Below the pieces are notes generated by a model. The model worked only from the letters and a program-made list of their open reading frames with translations. It was not told the origin of the DNA and made no database searches. Made by a program: the position numbers and the translations under genes. From Petasospora fabianii (Eukaryota > Ascomycota > Saccharomycetes > Phaffomycetales > Wickerhamomycetaceae), in assembly GCA_022641835.1 (NCBI GenBank), contig CP048717.1, forward strand, positions 1,302,001 through 1,366,000: 64,000 bases of DNA. The letters are read 5' to 3'. Every line of letters begins with the position of its first letter. Position 1 is the stretch's first letter. Positions 29,001 to 38,344 of this stretch are shown here, in pieces.

Positions 29001-30386
29001 ATGTCACTTAGTCTACTCACAAGAACACGGATAAGTCCCAGATTGGTGCGTGTGAATGTGTCCTTCGTACGGCCAGTGATAACTCCATATCTCCACTCAT
29101 ACCACAATCAGTACCGTCTAATATCGTCAAGGGCACCCAAACCACCAGCAATCACACCTCCACCACAACTAAAGTCTCCGCTTGATTTCAACGCTAATGA
29201 CACTTTCCCAGTCGATCTTACTAAGATTGTTAAACCCATAACACCAAACGATGCATATGTCAGTTGCACAGTCTTTGATATTAAGGGAAACGTTGTGGCT
29301 GTCTCGAAACACTTCCCCAAGATGAAATTTCTTCAGGAACATGGACTATACCCTCGTGATCTTCGTAAGATTGACACTTCAGCCGTTGACGTTGTGCCAT
29401 CCATCGTGATTAGAGATAACTGCATCCTCGTTAACTTACTCCATATCAAGGCACTTGTCACCGCTGATAAAGTTATGATCTTTGACACAAGCGACCCAAG
29501 AGCCGCATCGAGACTTGGACTGTTTGTATATGACCTTGAGGCAAAACTTAAGGCACAGAACCACGGATGGATCCAACAATATGAACATAGGGCACTTGAA
29601 TCTATCTTGATCAACGTTATGACAGGGCTTGATACAGAACTGCGACAGCACTTAAAATCTTGTGGATTGATCCTTGCTGAACTCGAAGACCAACTCGATC
29701 GTGATAAGCTTCAATCTCTCTTGGTTAAGTCCAAGGCCCTATCAGCCTTCTATCAAAAGGCATTGTTGATTAGAAACGTTCTCGATGAAGTGCTGGACCA
29801 CGATGAGGATCTTCTAGGGATGTACTTGACAGATAAACTTGAGAAGAAGAACACTAAGGAGGAGAGAACAGATTTTGGTGAAGTGGAGATGTTGTTCGAG
29901 GCATACTATAAACAGTGTGATGAATTCGTTCAACAGTCCGAGTCCCTAATCAGTGATATCAAGAGCACAGAGGAGATTGTTAACATCATCTTGGACGCAA
30001 ACAGAAACGCACTGATGTTATTTGAACTGAAAGTGACTATTTACACCTTAGGGTTCACAGTTGCTACTCTTCTCCCAGCATTCTATGGTATGAACTTGAA
30101 AAACTTCATCGAGGAATCAAATTTTGGATTTGGAGGAGTTATGGTGATATCTGTGATGATGGCACTATTCATCACTGCTGCAAACTTCAAGACATTACGT
30201 GGAGTACAGAAATTGACCCTCATGAACCCAGGTCAAAGATCAAGACACGCAAGGGCAAGAAAAGATGCAATGAGTAATAAGTGGTTCTTCCAGAGATGGA
30301 GAAATATTGCTAGAAAGAAGAAACTGGCAGATCATGGACAGAGAGAAGTGGTTTGGAAGTGGTTGATTGATGAAAAGAAAAAGTGA
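29001..30386 (+). CDS. MRS2: Mitochondrial inner-membrane magnesium channel Mrs2 (CorA family)
   Basis: A 461-residue protein (yeast Mrs2 is 470). The N-terminus is an Arg/Ser-rich mitochondrial presequence. A soluble matrix domain follows with long coiled-coil helices (about 240-335). The two membrane spans lie at about 340-362 and 376-396, joined by a loop starting with the invariant G363-M364-N365 motif. Segment LFELKVTIYTLGFTVATLLP is almost identical to yeast, and its CTG codons sit at conserved leucines. Known role: pentameric Mg2+ influx channel needed for group II intron splicing. Lpe10 is a close relative and cannot be excluded, but length and synteny (next to MIP1 and VMA4) favour MRS2. 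Confidence 0.93.
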   Translation: MSLSLLTRTRISPRLVRVNVSFVRPVITPYLHSYHNQYRLISSRAPKPPAITPPPQLKSPLDFNANDTFPVDLTKIVKPITPNDAYVSCTVFDIKGNVVAVSKHFPKMKFLQEHGLYPRDLRKIDTSAVDVVPSIVIRDNCILVNLLHIKALVTADKVMIFDTSDPRAASRLGLFVYDLEAKLKAQNHGWIQQYEHRALESILINVMTGLDTELRQHLKSCGLILAELEDQLDRDKLQSLLVKSKALSAFYQKALLIRNVLDEVLDHDEDLLGMYLTDKLEKKNTKEERTDFGEVEMLFEAYYKQCDEFVQQSESLISDIKSTEEIVNIILDANRNALMLFELKVTIYTLGFTVATLLPAFYGMNLKNFIEESNFGFGGVMVISVMMALFITAANFKTLRGVQKLTLMNPGQRSRHARARKDAMSNKWFFQRWRNIARKKKLADHGQREVVWKWLIDEKKK

Positions 30387-30539
30387 AGGCTACTGGTTCA
30401 CCTCTTTGTACATATAGACAAGGTGATAGTCAAGCTTTGCATAGACGACGAAACGACGTTTATAATAACAACCAAAATAGATCTTACACTATAGTATCAT
30501 CATAATCATAACGGCATTAATAAACTTTCTATAAATTAC

Positions 30540-33500
30540 TTAGAGACCCCCAATGGTACCACGAGGAGCTTGTTGACGAGCCCAGAATGAAGCAGAAGCA
30601 GACTCACCTTTACGATCAAACCCCTTTGGCTTGTTTCTCAATGGTACTGTAACCTCATTGATCGGGAACTCATAAAATCTCGATTGATCATTGGCCTCCT
30701 CCCATGATAGTTGGTTGTACAGCTCAAGATTTATATCGTCAGTCATGTCAATAGATTCCAAAAGATCTGTTTGATCAATTGAGGTGTCAAAGTTCTCTTT
30801 ATTGGCGAACTTCTTAGATTTGGCCTTGGAAGATGTCTTGGTGGACTTTGCAGTCGACTTTGAAGACTTGGAAGAACCCTTGGAGGATCCCTTGACAACA
30901 TTTTCAGTCTTTGGTGTCGCTAACTTGGACTTAGTTGAGATCTTGTCCTTTGGAGCTTTGGAAACATTTGTCTTAGTCTTAGACGTGGAAGCCTTAGTAT
31001 TCTTCTTGACAGTTGTCTCTTTAATCACATCGTGGTAGTCACTGCGAAAGATATCAGAGTCAGCCAACAAGGATCTTGAATTCTTCTTGTAAGCGGAAAA
31101 AATTGACTTGAACTCCTTTTCAGTGGTGACGGTCTGCATCTTCAAATAAGTTTCCTTCCAAATTGGATTGCTCAATGAGAATTTCAAGTCAGCAGGAGTT
31201 GCATGAACAACGTCAACATCTTCAACATCATTGGCTGGTTTTTCTAAGGCAATGTTCTTCTTTAGACGTAGCATCTTGCCCCTTAACAACTTTGCACCAG
31301 GATGTTCCAACAACTGAGCAATATTCAAGGACTCACCTGGCTCAACTGCAGTCTTGTTGGAAGGCGTTATACAATCCATATCAACCTCTTTTCTTAGGAT
31401 GTGGTCAATATCAACAGCAGAGAAGAATGCACATGACTGAGGTAGATCTTTCATACCCAAATTCTCAGAGAAGATGGCCCTTGTCCAGATATTACTGATT
31501 TGTAAAGCCATAGCAGCACGATACTTATCCTCTTCTTTGACCAAGTATCTGATTTCATCATGGACACTCAAACTCAATCTAGCATGAATACCATACTTTT
31601 TAATCAAGTAGTTCATGGAGACACAGAGCAAGTGCAAATAATCAACACCAGACGACTGGATGGCCCAGTTAACCCTAGAAGTGAGGAAGGAATTGGCATT
31701 CAAGTTTTTCTTCATCAAGGCTCTTGTGATACTAGCACCTAGCACCGGTGTCTTTGGATGCTCCTGATGGGCAATTCTTTCCAATTCGTTGAAAAGAACA
31801 GACTCAGAACCACCATACCAGATCTTGTGGGACTTACCGTTGGCATGGTAGTATCCAGCCTGACCCTTGGTCTCAATATAAAGGGCCTTAGCTCTCTGAG
31901 TACATTCATCGTCGGTTAATTCTGGGTTGAATTTCTTAAGCAATGAAGTGGCAAATTTCACACCAGCACCGTAGATACGACCATAATTGAAAATCTTGGC
32001 CTCATTTCTTGAAATACCCAAGATATTAGCAGTCTTGGAATGCAAATCCGTACCTTCACTCTTGGAACCTTCGAGTGTCATCCAACCAATGGCTGTACCA
32101 CCATGAATGCCAAACAAAGAATCACCAACCAAGGAAGCAATCCACAGTTCCTCGGAATCAACATCAGCACCAACGAAGCAATATCCTGGTGGAGCAATGA
32201 CTTTACTCTTCAACTCGGAACCGATTCTCGATTTTTTAGCATTGGAAGCTGTCAACCATGTCTTTTCAACAGCACGACGAGTGACAGTTCCCATAGTGAC
32301 AACTTGTGGAAGAATGAATGAACAAGGTGAGTCTTCATTCTTAACGACAAATTGAGACATGATACGCTCACGAGCACTTATCCAATAACTGCAACTAGCA
32401 TTCATGGAGAGTGCCTCTTGTGCAACTGGGTTATCAGATTTTAGAAGACCTTTCTCGAAGCAGTTAGTGAATGATTTGGCCAGAAGGAGAGTGGTCCTAT
32501 GCAACGGACCCACAGAGTTTGGGATCCGGAAGTATATTGATTCAGGGAGGTCTGTTTCGAAAAAGGCATCAATGGCCTTCTCCTGTCGAGTGATGAGTTC
32601 GAGTTGCTCATGTTCTTCAAGCTTTTCATAATCTCCTTCCTTCTCAGCTTTTTCAAGTTGTGACTTGGTTAGCTTTTTCTTCCCTAAGGTTGCTTCAAAC
32701 GCTGGAACAAGAACATAGTTCTTGGCCTTGAGTCTTTCGTATTCCGAAGAAGGTGCCTTAAAACACCAACCATACATATCATGCCAGACGACTGGACAAT
32801 CTTCCCATGTTAATTTCAACAAGATTGGTGTGATACGGGCCCTGATGGTGATATCAAGTCTGTTCTCTTTGGCAATGTAGAGTTCTTTATACCATTCTGG
32901 ATACCCTGGAAGTTTCTGATTCTTGTAAGGTTCACCTTTCTTTGTTAACTTAAGTGGTGTTGAGGACCAATCTAGTTGACTCAACCATGGGTCACTTTGG
33001 TACTTCTCTGGTGTGTCTCTTAGTGCAACAGCGGTTTCTGCTAATTCACAAAGAGATTTTTCAATCTTGGCTCTGCTCTCCTGGTACATGGTCTCAGCGC
33101 TGTGGATATAATCGTCCCATTGCTCATTGGTAGGTAAGATACCGGCACCCATGAATCTGAGGGCAGCAAATGATACAGGATGAGGAGATTCTTTTAGGAA
33201 TTCCGGTAGAACTTTGCTGTAGACCCTATGGGTGGCAAAGACATCATTAGCACAGTAAGATACCAAGTTTTGAAAATCATTTCTTAGCTCGTCAATGTCT
33301 TCTGTGGTGAAAGAATCTCTAACTCCCTTGTCCAGTTTCTCTTCAAAATAAAATTGTGCAACATCAGCTAAAGAGTTTGGACTAGAAGACTTGACCCAAG
33401 GGTCACTCACTTCGAACTCCTCTAATTCATCAGCACTTGTGTCATCATCGTTCTTGAGCTTACGATGTTCCATCCAGCGAGCCCTCTGTCGTGAGCACAT

Positions 33501-34310
33501 TCCGGAGACAGCAATATGAAGCGACATAGTATCCAAGAAGAAAGCCTTTGTCTCAGCCAAGTTATATTCTTCAGCGACTCTTGCCCTGTCATATCCGACA
33601 TTATGACCAACGATAACCTTCTCATCTTGTAGTGTGTTCATGGGGATCAAATGATCGTAAGAGTCAGATTCACCGGTCAGCTTGGGCGATACCCAGACGT
33701 ACCAGGCGTCTTTCGAAGCAGCCACGGCCATAAGAGCATATTTGGATACTTTATACTGGGTCTCAACGTCAAAGACTAGTGCGTTAGAATCTGGATAATC
33801 AACTTTGATAGGTTTCTTGCCACCCTGTGTGTATTTCATCCAACCCGAGACGAATTCAAACTTTTGTGGACGTGGTGGAAGCTCGGAATGAGCTAGGGAA
33901 AGAGCACCATCGATATATGGTTCTGAGGCAAAGATTGCTAATCGGCGGAAATGGTCATCGAGCGTATCTCCTTCAAGATCTGGCATCTTGAAGTTTAATG
34001 GAGTAGTGATATCGGTTTTCTTCCCCAGAAGTCCATGCTGATTGAGATATGCCCTTGATATATCTGTCAGGGCATCTGTAGAGCTCTGTGACTTGTCATT
34101 ACGACTCCCAAGAGATTTAGAGGGGAACACCTGCTTGTCAAGACCACGAGAAAGGTATTGGATACCTACTGGGTTAATACGCGGCGGTTCCGCTGTGCCA
34201 GATGAGGCGGCAGAGACAGAAGAGACAGCAGATGTTGATTTAAACCTAGTAAAGGAGTCCCATGCCCAGCGGAAGCCACCAGCGGTTCGTGTTGATCGAC
34301 ACCTTTGCAT
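30540..34310 (-). CDS. MIP1: Mitochondrial DNA polymerase gamma (Mip1)
   Basis: A 1256-residue protein (yeast Mip1 is 1254). It has an Arg/Ser mitochondrial presequence at about 1-35. The exonuclease motif I VFDVETQ has D181 and E183, and a second exonuclease segment lies at GHNVGYDRARV. The polymerase motifs are present: motif A GADVDSEELWIASL, motif B NEAKIFNYGRIYGAG, and motif C LSVHDEIRYL. The C-terminal extension of about 250 residues is Lys/Ser-rich, as in fungal Mip1. The enzyme replicates and proofreads mtDNA. It is divergent from VMA4 and convergent with MRS2, as I recall from the S. cerevisiae YOR330C-YOR334W region. Confidence 0.97.
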   Translation of the reverse strand: MQRCRSTRTAGGFRWAWDSFTRFKSTSAVSSVSAASSGTAEPPRINPVGIQYLSRGLDKQVFPSKSLGSRNDKSQSSTDALTDISRAYLNQHGLLGKKTDITTPLNFKMPDLEGDTLDDHFRRLAIFASEPYIDGALSLAHSELPPRPQKFEFVSGWMKYTQGGKKPIKVDYPDSNALVFDVETQYKVSKYALMAVAASKDAWYVWVSPKLTGESDSYDHLIPMNTLQDEKVIVGHNVGYDRARVAEEYNLAETKAFFLDTMSLHIAVSGMCSRQRARWMEHRKLKNDDDTSADELEEFEVSDPWVKSSSPNSLADVAQFYFEEKLDKGVRDSFTTEDIDELRNDFQNLVSYCANDVFATHRVYSKVLPEFLKESPHPVSFAALRFMGAGILPTNEQWDDYIHSAETMYQESRAKIEKSLCELAETAVALRDTPEKYQSDPWLSQLDWSSTPLKLTKKGEPYKNQKLPGYPEWYKELYIAKENRLDITIRARITPILLKLTWEDCPVVWHDMYGWCFKAPSSEYERLKAKNYVLVPAFEATLGKKKLTKSQLEKAEKEGDYEKLEEHEQLELITRQEKAIDAFFETDLPESIYFRIPNSVGPLHRTTLLLAKSFTNCFEKGLLKSDNPVAQEALSMNASCSYWISARERIMSQFVVKNEDSPCSFILPQVVTMGTVTRRAVEKTWLTASNAKKSRIGSELKSKVIAPPGYCFVGADVDSEELWIASLVGDSLFGIHGGTAIGWMTLEGSKSEGTDLHSKTANILGISRNEAKIFNYGRIYGAGVKFATSLLKKFNPELTDDECTQRAKALYIETKGQAGYYHANGKSHKIWYGGSESVLFNELERIAHQEHPKTPVLGASITRALMKKNLNANSFLTSRVNWAIQSSGVDYLHLLCVSMNYLIKKYGIHARLSLSVHDEIRYLVKEEDKYRAAMALQISNIWTRAIFSENLGMKDLPQSCAFFSAVDIDHILRKEVDMDCITPSNKTAVEPGESLNIAQLLEHPGAKLLRGKMLRLKKNIALEKPANDVEDVDVVHATPADLKFSLSNPIWKETYLKMQTVTTEKEFKSIFSAYKKNSRSLLADSDIFRSDYHDVIKETTVKKNTKASTSKTKTNVSKAPKDKISTKSKLATPKTENVVKGSSKGSSKSSKSTAKSTKTSSKAKSKKFANKENFDTSIDQTDLLESIDMTDDINLELYNQLSWEEANDQSRFYEFPINEVTVPLRNKPKGFDRKGESASASFWARQQAPRGTIGGL

Positions 34311-34696
34311 GTATGGAGATAAGTGATGATGGCGTATGATGGAAGTGAGGCGGTAACCTGATAGACTTCAATTGTTTCAAGAAAAAGACAAAGCAAAACA
34401 AATACCAATGTAGAGACTTCACAGAAACACTGTGTACACTCCTCACACAACACTGTTGTTGTTATTGTATCTCTTTAATAAAGATATAAAACAAAGAGAG
34501 AAGAGAAGAAAAAATTACCCTTTTTGGAACATTACATTTGTTTTGGTTACACTCAGCATAACCGTCTCGTCGCCGTCAGTATTCATTGAGGGTTATGCTC
34601 GCGCTTTGAGAGGTTCGAAGATAAAGAGAGAGAGCAGCCACATGTCCAAACTACTTATCTCTTTTTGTATCACATCAACTTACACAATTGTCAATC
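34311..34696. promoter_or_regulatory. Divergent promoter between MIP1 and VMA4
   Basis: A 386-bp divergent promoter. It holds the inverted repeat AGCATAACC (34555-34563) and GGTTATGCT (34591-34599), a perfect 9-bp dyad with a 27-bp spacer, about 100 bp before the VMA4 ATG. A GA-rich tract lies at about 34622-34635. Confidence 0.55.
34555..34599. promoter_or_regulatory. Inverted repeat AGCATAACC/GGTTATGCT in the VMA4 promoter
   Basis: Two perfect complementary 9-mers separated by 27 bp. A very similar pair, GCATAA and TTATGC, occurs with like spacing upstream of NDUFA2 at 42361-42396. This suggests a shared activator with half-site GCATAAC. Confidence 0.45.
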
Positions 34697-35620
34697 ATGT
34701 CATCCCGTGCTCTCAGTGACTCTCAGGTATGTTCACTGGTATGACTTGGGAGGGTGGATATTTCAATTGGGTGCTCTGTGTGGAGTGTCGTTAACTAATG
34801 TCACTCCCCTTAGCAGCCTAGTTTCATACTCCCGTGTTATCATTGGAAACATGTACTAACATCAATCACCCCAGGTGGCCGATGAGCTCAAGAAGATGGA
34901 GTCCTTCATTAAGAAGGAGGCTGAGGAGAAGGCCAAGGAGATTCAGCTTAAGGTGAGTTATCTTTAATCATTCTTTTGGTGGTGGTTTCATTTGAACTTC
35001 AATTTGTGACGTTTGTACTAACTATGCTTTTAAAACAGGCCGATGAGGAGTATGAGATTGAAAAATCAAGCATCTTCCGCTCAGAGACCGCTGCTATCGA
35101 TGCCCTTCATGAACAAAAGTTGAAGAAGGCTTCTCTTGCTCAGCAAATCACCAAGTCTACCATTGCTAACAAGACCAGACTTAAAATCCTTTCACAGAGA
35201 GAAACTGTTCTCGATGAAATCTTTGCCGATGCTGAAAAGGCTTTGAAAGAGATCTCTAAGAAGAAGAATGAGTATAAGCCGGTCCTTGCAGGTTTGATCG
35301 AAGAAGGTCTCTTGTCTCTTATGGAGAAGGATGTTACCGTCAAGGTTCGTAAACAAGATGTCGAAATTGCCAAAGAGGCTGCCCAGGAGGCTGCTAAGGC
35401 ATTTGAAGAGAAGGCCAAGTTCGAAACCAAGGTCACTGTCGACGAAGAGTCCTTCCTCAACGCCGAGGCTGCCGGTGGTGTCATCTTGACTAATGCTAAT
35501 GGTAAGATTGAAGTCAACAACACATTGGAAGAAAGACTTAAGTTGCTCTCTGAAGAGTCCCTTCCAGCCATCAGACTTGAGTTGTTTGGTCCTTCCTTGA
35601 CAAGAAAGTTCTTCGACTAA
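34697..35620 (+). CDS. VMA4: V-ATPase subunit E (Vma4), three exons
   Basis: Exons 34697-34726, 34875-34952 and 35039-35620 encode 229 residues (yeast Vma4 is 233). Exon 1 gives MSSRALSDSQ. Exon 2 gives VADELKKMESFIKKEAEEKA and onward to QLK. Exon 3 resumes at ADEEYEIEK; the join matches the yeast sequence QLKADQEYEIEK exactly in register. The C-terminus EERLKLLSEESLPAIRLELF then GPSLTRKFFD is the family hallmark. Both introns have TACTAAC branch sites. Subunit E forms a peripheral stalk with subunit G that links V1 to V0 in the proton pump of vacuole and Golgi. It was found by splicing; the unspliced track shows only exon 3. Confidence 0.97.
34727..34874 (+). other. VMA4 intron 1
   Basis: A 148-nt intron: 5' splice site GTATGT at 34727, branch TACTAAC at 34854-34860, and 3' CCCCAG ending at 34874. 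It falls after codon 10 in phase 0. Confidence 0.93.
34953..35038 (+). other. VMA4 intron 2
   Basis: An 86-nt intron: 5' splice site GTGAGT at 34953, branch TACTAAC at 35016-35022, and 3' AAACAG ending at 35038. It is in phase 0, between QLK and ADEEY. Confidence 0.94.
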
Positions 35621-36178
35621 GCGGGGATTAGTTGTGATACACTATATTGAGTTGGAATAACATGATGTTAGAGCTTGATTTATTGTAGATTAGTGGACTA
35701 GCTTCGTAGTTATAGCGTAAAACCATGCATATATCTCAACACTAATCGACTTCTATGGCCACATCCATACCTTTAATAGCCACTAAAGACTCTTTATAAC
35801 CAGACCCTAAACAACTTTTAAACTACCACTGAGAGCGTTATGAGCCCTGGCGAGGGCCTTATAATAGTGCGCGTACCAAATTTCATACGGCTCTGTCAAA
35901 AAAACCTGCCACGTTCAAAAGGCTTTTCAACTTTTATTGGATAAAACTCAACCAATTGCGCATATTGAGAGGATTACTAACTCGCAGTGCATTCCCTGTA
36001 CACTGGTTGTAACAGGAGATTGGAGATTTGTTATTACTCGAGAAAAACAAGCTTTTCAACCTCAGTCTAGCCTCAGTTTATCCTTTTCTTTTCCCCTGTT
36101 CAGCTTTGTCTCTTCTGGGTAACCTCATCCCGGTTCCAAAAGTACATCACTACAAGACAAAACACAACTAGCAAAACC
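35621..36178. other. Gap between VMA4 and VTS1
   Basis: A 558-bp tandem gap with the VMA4 terminator and the VTS1 promoter. CCAAT boxes occur near 35937 (ATTGG) and 35951 (CCAAT). A pyrimidine-rich leader (tttatccttttcttttcccc) precedes the VTS1 ATG. No gene is visible. Confidence 0.5.
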
Positions 36179-36622
36179 ATGTCTGAGGAGAGTGAGATGG
36201 AGAAGAGGTTCGAGGAGGGTGTCTTGGGAACCATTACATCGTCATCCCCACCACCGTCGGGTAATAACAGCGTGAGCAACGTATCCAACAGACAACACCC
36301 AGGTGCCGCTCTCTTGTCTCCACAAGTCCAGGCTTCTAATACTCCTTCGATTCTTATGTCACCACAACCATTTGCACAATCTGGTGGCCAAATTAGTGGT
36401 TTACTTTCCCCATCGGGATCTCGTTACAAATTTGAGTCCGAAGAACCAGAGATCTTAGCTCCACGTCCAATGTCACCAATCATCGATACATCAATGTCGG
36501 GATTCAACAATCGACCACTTAGTGCTCAGGATTTCAATAGTAGCTTTGGATCTAACACGTTTGATGCCTTTAGACCGTTCTCTGCTCAGCCAGTTCAGTC
36601 TGAATACCAGCAGCAACATCAT

Positions 36623-36657
<35 letters not shown>

Positions 36658-37987
36658 TCAACAGCAGCATCAGAATCAGCATCAGCATCAGCAACAACAG
36701 CAGCAACAACCATTAGGAGTCCCTGAAAGACCTATGAGTGCTATGGAGATTGACTCGTTCACGTTCAAGAACGACGTTAGTAATCTAGTTAACTGGCTTG
36801 GTTCACTCAATTCGAACCAACAACGTTCAGTTATTGATAACCTCTTGTCTAACCTTCCAGAGGACATCTTAGCTTATGCTAGAACAAAAGTGGAAGATTT
36901 GACATACCAGAAGCAGTCGGAGCAGAGCCATATTGTTGCCCCACAACCATTGTATCAGTCATCATCGATGCATGAACCAGCAACACTTGACTCTATCTTG
37001 AATGGTAGTCAACAACCATGGTCACCACCAACAGCAGCATCAAATCTTCAAAGGGCATTATCACCAAACTTTGTCTCCCCAATGGATCGCAGTAGTGTCC
37101 TTGTGCATGAGGCTGCTATGTTGAACAGACCACGCAGTGCTGATCCATATAGCAAGACTCCATCTAAAAACCGTGGTTACCAATACGGTCATAACAATGA
37201 AAATGTTAACTATTACGCCAATAACCAATCTGGTCAACAACAAGGTGGTCAAGGTCAACGTGCATTTGACATTACGAATCTTGCCCAGCAGTTAACTGCT
37301 CAACAGCTCGGTAGTGGTGGCAGCAACAGCACTAGCAGTAACAGCAATAACAACAGTAACAATGGTAACAATAACAACACTAACAATAACACCAACAACA
37401 ATAGTAATTCTGGTATGGATTACAACAACATGAATGCATTGAAGCTCAGTGCTCTCTCGACAATCAATTCACGTGTGCAACTGGACTCTGGTAAGAACAG
37501 AAAGCACACTGATGATCGTGGTAGACACTTGACAAACGATGATTACAATCGTACTTCATCTGTTCCACCACCACAACGTGTTAATTATTACGAATCGTTA
37601 CACAATCAGGGCAAGGACCTTTCCAAGATGGCATCTCTAAACTCTGCTACCAAGGGCCTTACGCTTGATGATTCAAACTCGTTGACACCTCTTAAATCCC
37701 CACAGAGTCCAACATCTGGTCAACCAAAATCACCAGCTATTAACCCAAAGCAAATCACAAATCCAAAACTATTGGCAGACATTCCATCTTGGCTCAAGAC
37801 TCTTAGATTGCACAAGTATACACCATGTCTCCAAGATACTCCATGGAAGGAACTCATCTATTTCGATGATGAAAAACTCACTCAGAAGGGTGTTACAGCA
37901 ATGGGTGCTAGAGGTAAGCTTTTAAAGGCATTTGAAGTTGTGAGGCAGTACTACGAGGATGGACTTATCCCCTCTGCATCTGCTTGA
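36179..37987 (+). CDS. VTS1: SAM-domain RNA-binding protein Vts1 (Smaug family)
   Basis: A 602-residue protein (yeast Vts1 is 523). The C-terminal SAM domain (about 528-595) reads IPSWLKTLRLHKYTPCLQD, then WKELIYFDDEKLTQKGVTAM and GARGKLLKAFEVVRQYY, nearly the yeast sequence. This domain binds the CNGG loop of Smaug recognition hairpins and recruits Ccr4-Not for mRNA deadenylation. The N-terminal half is disordered with a Gln/His run (about 140-180) and an Asn/Ser run (about 380-420), typical of prion-like proteins. Vts1 forms a heritable assembly in yeast. A conserved helical segment (NDVSNLVNWLGSLNSNQQRS) lies near 195-250. Confidence 0.95.
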
Positions 37988-38344
37988 TCAACATCGCTTC
38001 AAATCATAAGATCTACACCGCCCCAAGTCATATGGATCTACACCAAACTCATCTACTTATAGAGATCGCGGGCTTGACGTCCTCGATCTAACCTTGTCAT
38101 ACACAACAGTACTCTTAGTCAGATATTTGTAGTTTATAGTAAGAGCTAATAGTCTTTATGTCTCGCCCGTTGTTTCCGAGAGATGGGACTTTATCGCGAC
38201 GTGCACGTGACACATTAACGGAGTTTATCAATATATCTTATTTGACATAAAAGCTTAGGAAACTATTGAACTACTTCTGTAAATCAGTCACACTACACAT
38301 AGTGCGAGTCCAAACCCTACAGATAAACCAAGAAAGAAAAGATC
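37988..38344. other. Gap between VTS1 and the F-box-like gene
   Basis: A 357-bp tandem gap. A CACGTGAC E-box lies at about 38204-38211. Two copies of TCTACACC(G/A) words with CATATGGATCTACACC occur at 38010-38050. No gene is visible. Confidence 0.45.

Noticed and set aside
34432-34719. A 95-codon plus-strand frame upstream of VMA4
   Set aside because: It runs through the VMA4 start and donor site in another frame and has no product of its own.
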